Source of the DNA: Siderastrea radians
Lineage: Eukaryota; Cnidaria; Anthozoa; Scleractinia; Rhizangiidae
Length of the DNA: 64,000 nucleotides
Direction of reading: 5' to 3'
NCBI GenBank assembly: GCA_964017195.1
Contig: OZ024889.1
Coordinates: 54,586,574 to 54,650,573, forward strand
In this document: piece by piece, positions 1-15,000 of the stretch
Layout: the number at the start of each line of letters is the position of its first letter
Position numbering within the stretch: position 1 is the first letter of the stretch
Translations under genes and position numbers: made by a program
The notes under the pieces: model-generated
The model's input: only the letters and a program-made list of their open reading frames with translations
What the model was told of the DNA's origin: nothing
Database searches by the model: none

Positions 1-3000
1 CTTATCTACTTGTCTACCTTCACAAGATTGTAGAGTTCTCTAACGTGGCCGCAGGAGCTTTGCTGTTAATTGGACAAGTTGTTGATGCTCTCGCCACTCC
101 GTTTGTTGGAGTGGAATCAGATAAAACTAGAGACTGCAGATATGGCCGCAGAAAAGTGTGGCATCTTGTTGGCGTTTTGTGCGTGGCCTGTTCGTTTCCA
201 TTCGTGTTCAATCTTTGCATTCACTGCGAACACGCATCAACTTGGGCTCTGTTTATGTACTATGTGCCTTTTATTGTGATTTTCCAGTTTGGCTGGGCAT
301 CTACACAAATCTCTCATTTAAGCTTGATTCCAGAACTGACGGATAAAGAAAGTGAGAAAGTCACATTGAACGCGATTAGGTAAGCAGTATAATCAGTAGC
401 GAAACTATATTTTAAATACGTAATCAAATATTTCCTTGTTGTTTTTGGTACTTAAAAGTAATAGAGAATACGTTATAGAAGCTTCGAGTTACGCTCTCTC
501 ATTGTTTCTGGGGCAGATTACTGGAGTGCTTGGGGAACTCGATCGAAGCTACTAGTAGCAAAACATGAGACCTTTAGGTGATCGATGGCCATTTTCTCAC
601 TAGAGGCAGTTATTAAGCGACTGGTAATCTGTTTAACGTCGTCTCAAAGGGAAGGGATAATAACTGTACAGTTGTACTAACAACAAGAATTATGTGTCAG
701 AAATGGCATTTCAATCTAGTCCCCTTATAACTCTGTTGATTGTCTATCTAGACAAGTTGCTCAATGTGGAGACTTGTTTGATTATGAGGCTTAATTATAG
801 GCTTGTAAACTGGCGCCAATGGGTATTCCTGGTCGAAGTTCATGGTAAGGCAGGTAAAGTTGCACACAAGCCAAGGAGGCCCACACGGCTGGAACTTATC
901 CTGGTTTCTGTAGCATGAAGCAACTGAGAGTATTGCTACCACTGTGCCCCCCCCCCCCCCCGGGATGGGGCGGGGTTACCCCCAGTGGTATGTCGATGGT
1001 GCCCATTTATACACCTGGGTGGAGAGAGACAACGTGGAGTAAAGTTTCTTGTCTAAGGAAACAACACTATGGCAGGGACTGGGTGTTGAACCACCAACCT
1101 TAAGTGTGGTTGGTTTGGCTGTTGTGTTCAGAAATGGCCTATTTGCCATGGGATTAAAAAGTTATTGTACTGATCTGAGATGTTCCTTGAGTCTGGTATC
1201 CAGTCTCCTCTCCATTTCTCTGTGATGAGTTCCTTGTTGCCGAAAATTCATGAGGCGTACTCCACACCTGGCAAAATCATCCATCCATGAACCGCATCCT
1301 GGGCTACCAATTGGCACTTATTTACGATACAAGGCTATAATTAAGCCTCGTAATCAATGCCAGTCTCAATTAACATTGAGAAAGTAGCTCAGATGATTTT
1401 TAAAATCTTTGTGTTAACTTTCAAATTTGAGCGTGGGTAGTAGAGGAATTGCCAGCTGCCGCTTAGTCGGATGGAAGTTTTGGGAAAAAGTTACTCAGTG
1501 CTTTCAATAAGCACCGACGGCCGACGAAAAGCGTCAGCTATCTCGCTCAGAGAAATCGGCTACTTTTCCCCTAAATTGAAGTAATTACAAGAAGTTTCTT
1601 TCAAAGCCCTTGTTGATATAGTCGGTTACCCAACTCACACCGGCTGCCTATTTCAAATTTTATTGAAACCCCTGGTTACTGATATCAATTTTGAATTCAA
1701 AGTTAACTTAACAGTCATGGCTTTCAAATGGAACATGATTAATAGTTATAAGTCAGAAAAAAAATAGATGTGTATTAAAAAACTTTGTTTTCCTCTTTTC
1801 TAGATATGCTTGTACTGTTTCATCCAACATTTTTGTGTTCGCGGTAACGTGGGTTCTTCTAAGCACTAAAGGCAAAGAAACAGAAAAACTTGCTCCTTCT
1901 GACTCTACAGCTTTCATGGTCAGTTAAACCTCGTAACACTGTTTAATGTAACTGCAGCTTTTCTAAAATAATTGAATTAGAGATATAAATTAAGGTGGCC
2001 CGAAAGGGTTTTTAATTGTTATAACCCTTTTGAAACGATAAAAGATTACAAAAAAGTATTTCTGACCATGTAGGCAAACTATGAATATCTTAGCACTTTT
2101 CTTGTCAGGCAATACTTTAGGGCTGATTTTGACTTTATAGCCATTACCATAGCAACGTTAAAGGTCAATAAAAAGAACCTGCAAATTTCAGTATCTGAAA
2201 ACCTAGTTTGGTGACCTACCCTTTTTATTACATTTTTAGAAAGCTCCCTAAATTCTTTAACTTCTCTGGCAGTATGGCAAAAAGTTATTTAGTAGAACTT
2301 AAGTTATCTCGAAAAAGTCGTTTTTTGAATTACAAAAAATTCCACTGAATAACTTTCCTGCAAATGTTTCTATTTGAATTGGCACACTTAATGCTATATG
2401 CAGGTAAAAAATCAGGATGGGTCACCGAGCAAAATTTCGAGATAAAAACAAATGTTTTGTGCACGTTTTATTTCCAGTTGGAGCGACTTTACGCCGTTTT
2501 CTCACTTCCAGTACTTTGCACGTGCAACTTTTACTAGAAATTTCGATTCACACAGCTGACACGTGCATTCTCGCCATGTCGTGTGTAGGCTATGCGCCCG
2601 CGCACAGCTAAAAACCCTTTCGAGCCTCCTTAATAGTCTACCAACCCTAATTTGTGTTATGCAAGATTCTCGTAATTTGACTTAAAGACTGAAACTTTGT
2701 TCTCATCAAACATGCAGTTCTAATTAACAAAATTAATGATAAATGCTTAGTGTGCATTCAATGATAAGGGATGCACACAGGGGAGGCACAAAAGAAGCAT
2801 CGTCCAAAAGAAGCATCATCTCAAGAGACTCTTGACTAGTTATTCTTGAGTACCTAGCAAATCTCACAAGTGCATCCTTAACTCGATGGCTGCACAGCTG
2901 TGGTAACCTAAGTAATGTAACTTCAGTCATTTTTGAGACACCAGGCATGCTGGATATTCTGACACAAATTTCACATGTGCAATAGTTGGGCAATCTTTGG

Positions 3001-6000
3001 GAAAAAAGCTGAAAATGCATTCATCACCTCTGGCTTCTAAGAATCACGCATGTCTTCCAGTTAACATCCTTTATCATGAAAGGATAACTAGCTTTATATA
3101 GTTTTTAATTAAAACTTAATATGTTGAGGAATATATACATAAAAAAGTTCAACAGTTAGGTGACTGTAAAATCTTCTATAGGGATCCATATTAGCTTTTT
3201 TCAAACTCGTCAGCCGAGCAAGTAGGTCACAAGAGATACTTGCCCGGACAAAATTTTACTTGCCCACTCAAAATTGCATGATAATTAAAATGCAGTTAAC
3301 AGCAAGTAAGTGGAAAGGTTGCATTTTATTTTCACCATGTTACTGCAGCAGCAGCTCCGCATTAAGGCTCCCGTCAAACACTTTCATTTTACAAATTCAA
3401 CTACACGGACTTAAAAGATAGACCTACTTTGCATGTCAAACATCCACTGCACTGTTTAACATTTGATTTCCCGTGTTTACTTTGAATTATGAGTACTTCT
3501 TGATCTAACTTTCAATTTGGCATTCTTCAACATTGCTGTCCATTTCACTTACATCCTCAACACCACTGTCACTTTCATCTAAATTCTCTCCCTTGTCAAT
3601 GCATCTAAGTCTCCACCTGCATCACTCTCTTCCTCTTCTTCCTCTTGATCGCATCCACTATATCATCTGCGGCATTGACAGTCTACTGCATCATCAATGT
3701 GCCACAACTGAGGTGCGGCCAAAGAGCGAGAGTCTTCATGTTTGCATACACGTGCAAAAAAGCGTTCTGCTTGGGCCAGCCCAGGCCAGCCCTGTGGGGA
3801 CAATGGTTGAGAACAAAAAATTGAGCCTGCAAACATTTCACTTCTGAGAGTACCGCATAAGATGTCCTACGCGTGAGGAAACTGGTGAAGTTTACAGTAT
3901 GGAATAACCGAATGGCTGGTGGACAGGTACATTAACTGGTGAGAAATTGAAGAAAGAAAATTTGCTCCTTAAAACTTACTCGTCCGCCAGATGAGTTTGT
4001 GATTTTTGATACTCATCCGTAGGACTTTATAGTCGTCCTGGGGGACCTGATGACTGCTAATATGGATCCCTGCTTCTATACACTGAACAGACATGCCTGA
4101 CAGAACTCACTGGATCGTCCATAGTCACATTATTCTGATATGAGGTATAAATAAAAAATTTCCGCGTGGTCTTGCTTGTTGGTTGAGAGCTGTGCAAAAC
4201 ATCGAGTGTCCGAATGTTGCTTTTGTGACCCGAAGAATAAAACATTTTTTAAATCAACACTGCTCCAATAGTTCCCTGATAAATTTCATAGCTCCATAAG
4301 AATATCTCTATCCATTCTTCGGAAGGATGACTTGGATGAAGGCAGATTTGCACAGCCTTCAAATGCCGACGCAAAACTTTGGGGTTTCGTGGTCCACGAA
4401 ACCTCCGTCTAGGCGCGCATTGCATTGTGGTCGACAGAGAGTCTTTAACATGTTCGGAAAATGGGAAGGTTTTTTTCACACATACATGTCTTCATATATT
4501 AGGTTCCAGTCCATCCAGAAACAAAGGAAACAATACGATTAACCCTGCATTCTCTTCTTGACACCTATGGCTATGACACCTATGTCGACTTGTAGTTAAA
4601 AGCGTACGTACAACTCGCCAAAATTTGACTTTCGAGAAAAAAAGGAAAATGTATTTTCTGCAGCGTCTTGCCAGTAATGAGATTATGACACCTCAATGTC
4701 CGGTGAGTTCTATTTTGACCGATACCAGAGAGAGATCAGCTTTCTCAAACAATAGAACTTTGATAGGTAACATGTAACAGGAGAAATGTTACGCCGCGAA
4801 CGGCAGCAAATAATTTATTCACTTTCAACTCACAGCTCAATGTGAGAAAACATTCGTCATTTCGTTTAATTTATGAAATCTTTTCCTTATTTCAATCCGT
4901 ATTTCATGTCACAACTAAAATTTGTTATATTTCCTGAAATGGTAACAAGGTTGATAAAGATGCCGAAAATCGTGGCGAAATCTGGGGAATTCATCAACGC
5001 AACCACTTCTCCTGTCGATGAAATGAACCCTGATCGCTCTATGCTAATTCACTGCCCATTCTTTGTCAGGGGCTTTCTTTTCCTTTAGTCTTGGTTTAGA
5101 AGACAGATCAAAACAGACACAACCATTTTTTTAATGATGCCTTTAGGTGAAAGAAGACTCTCATTTCTTCGTAAGAATTGCTTAAAATGTGACTGCAACC
5201 AGCACGCGCCTTCCATTTCATGTGATCAAGTTAATCAGGTGTGATAGAACTTGTCAGTGGTCAATAACCATAATTAACAAGCAAAAATCTTTTACTCCTA
5301 ATAACTCTCCACTGAGCCAATATTTTCTTCTGATTTTTTGTTTGAAAGAAATTAAGCTCTCGAAGAGCTTTTTCTGAGCATGTAGAAATCTCCTTTTTCA
5401 AAAAATGTCACCTTTTACCATGGCTGATAACTTGCGTGCAATATACCGGTAATCGACAACAGTTCCAAATGAGTTAGAATAATAGAGGGGAAGCAGCCTT
5501 GGACATGACTGTGCACAGTACTTTTGTTGAGCAATGCAGTAACACACTTGCTGTGTTTACAAGGCCTCTACATAACTGATTAATTCTAGGATGCTGTTTA
5601 CATGCTTTCATGTGAACCAATTAGATTGAATTGAAGTGACTTAACTGAAGTGATCATTTCTTTTCAGTATGTTGTATTTATTGTGGTGGGGACTGGCCTC
5701 CTATTTATGCTCATTTTCCATGTTGGATTGAAAGAGCCCCAAAGGAGTTGTACATCTGTTCTTGCAAAAGAAGGAAGCAAGAGAAGTGCAAGCAACTGGA
5801 TCCACTGGTTCAAAGAAATCCAATTCTATCAGGTTTGTAGGTGAAATGATGTACACTGGTTTTTAGCCATATTTAGAAAGTCATGTTGACTAAATTTGTT
5901 GCCACTTTTTGGTATTAACACATTTATGTAATTATTACATTGGGTCATTCCAGAAAAAAATCCACACCAAAAGAGATGGGTAGATTTTGACCCCCCCCCC

Positions 6001-9000
6001 CCCCCACCCTTTGCCTGAATTTCTTAGACCATTACTCCCCTCTCCTGCACAGAATTCTAAGGCCAAAGACCCCCTCCTGCCTGGGTTTTCATTAATTTTA
6101 TGGAGGTCTTACATGCTAATGCAATTAATCTGCCAGTAAAGGAACGGAAGAATTAAATGGCATGCAGAGGATTTGTTTATTTCAAAACTCATCTAGCTAG
6201 TTTTGCAAGTACCAGAAAATCTGCAAAACTCAGTGGGTTAGATTTAAATGAACTTTAACTTGCTCTTGTCAGTAAATGTCCCTTGTTTGTTTCCTATATC
6301 AGGCAAATACACAGAATGAGAAATACATAATATTCTTTACAGAAAATTAATGGCACCACAAAGTACATTGATTGATCTGAGCTATTTTTTCTTTCCTTCT
6401 ATTGAGCCAGTAGGTTACTTCACAATGAAAAAACACTTGTGGGGTACCTTTGCAGATTGTTGCTTGGAGTCTTTTGTTGCCACTCGCCAGCAGAAGATAC
6501 AGCTTTTGACTGCTTTTTATTTACAAGCTTATTTATTTATTTGTTTATTTAATGTAATAGTTTATTTAGGAATACAGGTATTTATTTTATTCCTTTATAA
6601 TTTTATTATTTTATTTATTTATTTATTTATTTATTTTTAAATTCAACATGGGGTGCTTACTGGAAGAAACTTAAATGAGTCCTATATTGTAATAATAACG
6701 GCTGTTTAAAATAATGTGTGTAGAATCCAAATTTAATACATCATATTTTTTATTGCCTGCAGGTGGCTGCACTCTACATGTGTACTCGCCTTATTGTTAA
6801 TATTACACAAGTTTATATTCCAATGTTCTCTCTGGAAACTTTGTCCCTTAGCAAGGTTTGTACAGCATTTCATATATTAATTTGTAGTCATGAGATTATG
6901 GGAGGTACAAATAGAAAAGTAGAAAAAAGTGTTGGTGTTTGGCTGGGACCGTGTGTCTGACTAGTATACATGAAGAGTGGTGTCTAAGCTGTGCCCTGAA
7001 CTGTTTGGGACAAATGAGGGGACAAGTCTGCATGATTAGTCCTGGGGACAAAGTCCATTCATGTGATCTACCCAAACTGGTTTGAATTTGTGCTTCTAGT
7101 TGCAAGGACTTTTCCCCTCATATTGTGCTTCAGTCCTCTCACGTGTACTGTTCTTGTGACCTTCTCTGTCACAATTCAAACAATCAGACACCAGATTGGT
7201 CTATCACCATGGCAAGTCCCCTTGCATCACAGGCAGCCCAAGCTCACATCTCGAGAATTAATAATTATATTATTAATCAAAATTCATACAAGCATTGTGT
7301 GAATCGCTACATGACCTTTCAATAAACTTGGCAATAATTTTGGCATTAGGCAGCACATCAGGATTTCAACTGTAGTTGAAGGCCTTTTTCATCCCAAAGT
7401 CCATCCGATTGTTGAATTTTCTTTTACCACAGTTAAAGCTCTATGATCCCTGAACCTTCAAAAATGTCTAGCCACCAAAAGTCATTGCACAAATTACACT
7501 AAAACTGAGCATTTTCTGTCACCAATTCCAAGATTGCTTATTTCTGTGTGTGCTGGCGATCTTGAAACCGGACACAGCCATAGGAAATTAGGCTTGGACA
7601 CAATTTTTAAGCTTACATACATGTAACTTTCAAGAGTTGTGAGCAAAAAGTGTAAACAACTTTTTTGAGGCTTTACTTTTTATTTCATTAAAAACATTAT
7701 GATATTCTTAAAAAACCTGGGTACAACTTGTCTGCAAAAATATGTCATTTCTGTTGGTGTTTTGGTGTACTTCATAAAAAAGAGCCCTAACTGAAATTCT
7801 ATGCCCACAATATTATCTCAGTCCTTACACGTAACTTGTTTATTTATTTTTTTTCAGGACACCATTGCTAAAATTCCTTTGATTGTCTATGTTAGTGGTT
7901 TCCTGTCAACATTCCTTTCTAAACCATTGAACAAATGCTATGGAAGGAAGGTAATAACATGTGGTAGTTTTTAATTCTAATTTTTAAAGTTAATTGGTTC
8001 AGTTCATGTGCTTAACTTCACAAACTGAATACCGGTAATCTGTCATTCATTCTTTTCCCTTTCAGGGTACCTTTTTCCTTGGCCTTCTTCTGATAGCAGG
8101 AACAAGGTATGTCAGTCTGTCAATAAACTTCATTGATTTTTCTCATATTTCCAACACTTACAATAAGAATATTGTCAATCAAAATGCATGTAAAAGTCAG
8201 AGTAGCTCATTCAAACCTCTCTACAAAGAGTGTGAGGCAAATTTGCAGTTGAGTCACTCACAAAGAATTTCATGTTTATACAAACAGTTTTTGCCACTTT
8301 CGTGTTCACCTGTTATATGTGGTTCCCCTGCCATTGAATTCATCACCAGAACATTCTCCTTGCATGGATGATAGTAAGGCAGCGACAAGGCTTTCCATTT
8401 CCATATTATTAATCAACAAATTTTTAAGTTGTGGGTGGGAGCGTGATGGTGTGGTGGTTAGCGCATTGCACTTCAGATCTGAAGGTTGGTGGTTCAAGGC
8501 CCAGTTCCTGCCATCAAGTTGTTTCCTTAGACAACATACTATGTCCCACATTGTCTCTCTCCACCCAGGTGTATAAAATGAGTATCGGCGACATACTGCT
8601 GGGGGTAGAGGGGGGGGGGGGGAGTAGCGATACTCTCAGTTGCTTCATGCTTCAGAAACCGGCCGTGTGGTCCTCCTTGGCCCATGTGTTACTTTACCTT
8701 ACCTACCTTTACCTTTTTAAGTTGTGGAGACAGATCATCCCTCACTGACCTGGCCCCTTAACTTGACTGTCCTTTGTCAGGCTTTTCACCTTCGATCAAT
8801 GCACCATAGTGCGACCTACCTACCCCTGCCTGAATAGCTCTAATGATCATTAAGACACACAAGCTCCACCACTGGGACATGTCAAGCCCGATCTGAAGCC
8901 TGCAGTTGAATTATTTCCTTATTAATACATGTGATTTTTCTGAATTATCTACAGTATATGGATGTGGTTCCTTAAGAAACACCACCTCATGGCTACATAT

Positions 9001-12000
9001 GGAGCTGCTGTAATGTTGGGTGTTGGCGGTTCCACACTTCTTGTTACTGCTCTAACAATGTTGGCAGATCTTATAGGAGAAAATGTGGTAAGTTGGCTTT
9101 TGTTCTTCGGTTTGAACGCAATGTCAGTGTTTTCATTCAGGAAGTAGAGAGACAAGATCTTTATTGCATTTTGATGCTCTTGTTACTAGTACTAAAATCT
9201 TTCTTGTTTTATACATTATTGATTTAAGTACATTTTAAATATTTTACATTTATTTATTAAGTAATATTTAAGATGTTAGTTACCGATTCTAATGCGCATT
9301 TGATCATTTAATAAAAATTGTACATTAAAATAATTAAATGATGATTATTATATTTTTGACTTATAAAATGAATGCTCTGCAAATTATTACCTGGCAACGT
9401 TTTGTGTAGCTAAATATTTTGTTTACAAATTGCCTCACATGATTGCACGGAGGCATTGCCTAACGTAACATACTGCTTTGTAAGGGAAACATGTAGACTT
9501 TTTAGTCTTTGGGAAAATCAGAACTGAATTCTCTCGACAGAAACTGTGGAGACAACTTGCTGACTATCTGTTATCACTGACATTTTGTCATGTAACGTGT
9601 GACAATATGAGTCAGATGAAAAAGGCACTGAATTAGTGCTAAATGCTTGACAATGTGTTTTTCCAATGTGTGGTTCCAGAAAATATCCATACCCCTCCCA
9701 CGGAAGGTTTTTGGTTTGCATCCCCCCACCCCTTCGGAATTTCCGTTCCAAGGGGGTCTTTGATGACCCCCCCTCCCCCCAGGAATTTCCACGTTATGCG
9801 AACATGGTTTTTGTTGTAACAGTTACTATTATAACATCCATTTTCAACATATAACGCTTTGTTATTGTTCTATACTATTTTCATGTTTGCTATCCGGTTT
9901 GAAATGTTCTATGTTTTTCACGAAAATTTGTTTAAACCGAGTGTTTTAACGTTCTACTAACGTTGGTGCCGAGGGTTGCCGCGAATAATTTGCGTTCCGA
10001 ATGCGACGTAAACATTAACAACGAAGCCAAACTTTGAGAATCGATTTTGTGTTTTCCACACTCAAACCTGCCGTCAAATGCGAAACTGCTGAATGTAAAT
10101 TACACTTAAAATCGACGGTTATGATGTTCGAAAGAGAATTAGAGTAAAATAGCAGCTTTTTTCCTGGGATTATGCACAAGTGAATTTGCATACCGTGAGT
10201 CTAAAAATAAATTGCACGGAGGGATAACAAATCGAACCTGTCTTCCCGCACTTTATCCTTTGTTTAAAATTGAAATGCTAAATGAAGGTCAAATGGAAAC
10301 TCAAAGATAATGACAACTGTAAAAGAATTTGTAAGAAATAGCTAATATAGGCTGAACTTTTAGTTTCAGTTAAAAAACGCATCAAATTTGCATAACGCAT
10401 GAAATCTGACCTTTTCAAATAATATGAGCGTCACTGTTTATGTAACGCAACAATTCTATCTGGTATGGTATGGTAACTTTATTTCAACACGGTATTTCCT
10501 TCAGGTATACATTTATAGAAAAAACTAACTTCCTAACTAGTCTAAAAACTATCTCGATAATATCCGGTGAAAAGCGGCAGAAAACCCTTTGCTGGATTGC
10601 GCGATAAAAACATTTTTGTATTTGTTTAAACAACTTTGGTGTTTAACGAAAAACTTTCCCTTTGAAAGGATTGAAAACGGTGCAATATTCACCGAAGGCC
10701 AAGGAGACACGCAATTTTCCGGAAACGCGAATGTGCAAATCAGGTCTACCGAAATTTTATACAAATCAAAGTCGCAAAATTTGGCATTTCGGTCAACATA
10801 TTTGCGTAGTTTTGAAGGTCAAAACAGCGTACGTAAGTATTACTTCGTGCTTGGCATCAATCGTGCGTTGTTTTCAATTTTTTCGTGTTTCTTCACCCTC
10901 TGGAAAATGAGCTTCCTATGAACCCCCCACTCCCCTCGGAAATTTCTGCCTTTGAACCCCCCTCCCCCTCGGAATTTCCAGTGACCTTCCGTGGGGGGGG
11001 TATGGATATTTTCTGGAACCACACAATGTTTATTGTTGATCTTGATTTCTATTTTCTGTTTTTCTTGTTTCTGTTTCCCAGGAAACAGGTGCTTTTGTGT
11101 ATGGGGCAATGAGCTTTACTGATAAATTATCCAATGGAATCACAATTCAGTTGATTCAGATATTTCATCCGTGCAATTCAAAGAGAGAGTAAGTATTACC
11201 CGTCTGACACTTTGTCTATGTCATTTTTAAGCGGTGAATGTTCTTACCATAATCAGTAATAGTGTTACATGTGATGCCTTCCAAGAGGCATAAACCTGTT
11301 TGCCTGAAGCAATGGGAATGCTTGGGTGTGAGATCCCGTGGACATCTGTTTACGTTGTAGTCCTTCTTGGTCCACAGCAACATTGAAGAGTAGCTAACAC
11401 TGAGAACAAAATTCACGTCAGTGAAATGGATAAACCTCAATTTCCATTTAATGGAATATTCACAATCGACCACTAATACTTTCTCTTGGGAGAAATTGGC
11501 TCAAGAAGTCATTAGCAACCTTTTCCTGTCATTGTTGATCAAATGCAACGATAGGATGAAGGCCTGATTTTCCTGCATCAGGTCAGGAAAGGTCAGTTTT
11601 GGGTGCTCGGATAGTTGTATCAGTGGTGTTCCGTCCTGTGGCCTTTTATTAACTTTTTTTCTTTGGTGCTGCCTGGGCAGCAGTCTTAGTATTACCTGCC
11701 AATGCTGCAAGACCAACTGCATTGCATTAGGACCGAACACTTGTTTTCTTCAATGCAAGTCTTCTTATACACTCATATCCTCCTTATATATTGATATCCG
11801 TCCTTGGTCAAAGGCTTTTCTTGTACCATGGTACGTATTCTCTGATTTCCTTCCCAGGGTCATTGTCCTGGGCGAATTTTATTTATTTATTAGGTCGTTT
11901 GCTCACTTTCTAGCACTCATACATATCCTAAAAATATTGACAATTTGATTTTTACACCAGTTCTGCACGGCTTCTCAGATTCCTCCTTATACACTTATTT

Positions 12001-15000
12001 CAGCAGACTTCTTGGTTCGTTCCTCTGCTGCAGTGCATGTAATTGATGGCGGCGTCTGCTTCAAGACGGCGTGACAATAATTCTCTAAATGTTATAACTC
12101 TTTGAATTTTATTTTCTGTGATACCTTTCATTGTTCATGTAGTAGGTTTACAGTCAATAATTATAAATGTATAAACAAATAATTAAAGTCATCAATAAAC
12201 AAAGGGGTTAGCTGGAAGGAAATAACTGTCAAAATGAATACGGTAAATCAATCGGTACTTAAATAAAAAAATATATGATTAGATATAGCTCACCAGCTAC
12301 TGATACAGAAAGATAAACATTTAAAATTGTAAAAAGAAGTAAAATAAGAGTTCTAACAGTTGTGATACCTGAAAAGTGAAATGAATAAAATTAAACGTCG
12401 CCATAGCCTAATTAGCAGATGCTAGAGTACTTGTACTTTTCAAATATTTTGGTGTGAGTTCACACCGATGGCGTGAAACTATATCTATGTGATTGTACCT
12501 CTGGGAACCGTATATAGTATTTGCCCTCGTTGGAGGCCTTTTCACACTGTAAGGTCCTCGAGTTCTGATGTCTCTTTGACACGGAAGTGTGGTGAGGAAA
12601 CAAACAACAGTTTTGACTTGGAGACCGCTACAATCATCCATGGATTGTCTTAAGACGTATCTACTCACAGCTCCACGGCGTTACGTCCTCCTGCATACAG
12701 AGGCCTTTTGATAAAAAAAAAAAAAACTGAAGAAATAAAAGAGTGGAGGAGTCTCTCTTTAAAGCTTTGGTTGAACAAGAAACCAGTGCCGCCCAGAGCA
12801 GGATGGATGTCAAGCACCTCATGAAAAAGATGCGAGATCAACACTGTCCAACTCGTTGATAGAAGAAACAGAGTTTTTTTTAGAAGAAACAAAGTTGGTG
12901 ATAGCATTACCCATGGCGATCAGTTTTGTTATTACTGCTGTTGTTTTTGTTGTTGATAAGACTATTATCTATTTGTGCACGATGTTTATTAAGCTGATAG
13001 TGCAAATACTCAGTTTTTTGCTTATCGGAGTGTGGGTGCTTGTAAAGGAGCAAGTGAACTTGCTACGCTAGAAAATGCTGCCTTCAACTGCTTAAAGTTG
13101 AAGGATGTGCTGTCTATGTCTGGAGCTGACAAATTACTTACGCAGAGCTCTGTAAACACTGAACTCCATCCAGACATTATTCTTAATGACTGTGATGTAG
13201 CGTTTAGTCCATAATTTACGGAGAGGTGGGGATAAATACCCTTTGTGGGCAGAATCCCGTCTCTGCAAATATTATGAGCCCGTGGTTTTCACTCACCGGA
13301 AATGTTTACCAACATGACGTGACCTAATGACGTCATGCTGACAGCAGTTTTCGTGATGCTACCAAGGCTGTTGGCGAACAAGCCCTGGTCAAACAAGAAC
13401 GAGCGGTGCTAAGAAATGGGAGAGTTAAATCTCACCACTTGACCCACTCGTTTGTTCTTTGTTTTTCATCGACCCTAATGTGCTGTCATCAACTCTTTTG
13501 CACTCTTGTTAAATCTCGTGCACGCTCGTTGAATCTCATACGCTCTCATTGATTGTTATGCTCTTTTAGGCCTGGTTCAAACGTCGAACTTTTCATGTAC
13601 TGAATTCAGTGCAAATGAGTAAAAGCTATTGATTTGCCAAGTTGCATTAGATTAGGCACATGTAAAGTTCGACGTTTGAACTAGGCCTAATCGACGCTTG
13701 ACACCAACATACATGTGCTCTCCTTGAATCTCGCCCACTCTTATTAACTGCCACGCACTCTTATCGACACTTGACGTCAACTTTCACGTGCGCGCACTGA
13801 ATCTCGTACACTAATTGACTGCACTCTTATCGACACTTATCGTCAACTCTCATATACTCATTGACTCCTTTGCTATCATTTTCTGTACCTTTTTTAATCA
13901 GTTTGAGCTCTCGTACGCTTTCGTTGTCGTTTGACCTGGGTGTAAGAGTCGGAAACTAGTGTGTTCAACAAGAATTCATCTATGAAAAGCCGGTGCATTT
14001 GTTCCGCGAGTAGAAAGAAGTAGTCAGTAGACAGACAGGGTAGGCACAGAGGTTATGGTTATCCAATACTTAAAATGATAATGAAATTGTTGCAGCTTGG
14101 CTTTGTTGCAGATAGGCATAAAGGTCACGGTTATCCAATACCTATTAAATGATAATAAAATTGTTGCAGCTTGGCTTGCATTTTGTTACAAACCATAACA
14201 CTAATCACTAACAACTGACAGCAGTTGGCTAACTCCCGCTTGTGTGAATTAGTTGATTCACGTTGCATTTTCCCGCTTTCATCCACTGGTATGGTTCAAG
14301 GCACAGAGGAATTCATGGTTCCTGGAGTGGAAACGCCACAGTTTTGCCTACAGTAAACGGACATGGTCATCCACAGATGTACGAGTTTGTCGCCAAAGTT
14401 CATTTTTGTAGTTTTCTTTGTTTTGAATACCTTTGTGAGCAAATTAATACCGTCGCGCGGGCTTTTTGAAGCCATAGCAACCACTAAGTAAGGCATGTCT
14501 CTCCTGCCAATCCGTTCCGCGCAGTATCACGGGGATTTTCTCGCGTTCATGTCACTTTGAAAACCAATAGTCACATTAACATAAATGGAAATCTAAAAGT
14601 AATGGTCAATTTCTTGTTCAGACACCATACTAATTCAGGGAATCTATGAACAAGTTTCTTTGGGCATGGATGGCCAGGATGGAAATAGATTATAACTTGG
14701 AAATGTTCATTGAAAAACTTATTATGGTTTGCACCCCTTCCGAAAATCCACTTGATATCTCCGTCTTGGTATTCCAGGGGCATTTTGTGTGTAAGCAAAG
14801 GCATAAACTCAAAATTTTAGCAAAGTTATGACGAAACACGAGCAAAATCTCCGTGATACTGCCTCTTTTTAAGCCCCGGCTAAACGATCAAACATTTTCG
14901 TCCAACATGGTGTTTGTCACCCGAAACGTTCGGTGGCTAAACGGGCAAACAATGTTTGACCAAACATCTGACCAGTTAAAAGCTTGTTTTGGAGAATTTG

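Noticed and set aside
8440..8510. A functional tRNA gene
   Set aside because: Box A and B are present but the acceptor and anticodon stems do not close and the sequence continues into a SINE body found at three places.
10840..11112. ORFs reading through the end of the 9669-11023 element
   Set aside because: They translate the TIR and C/G-rich subterminal region on both strands; not a gene.
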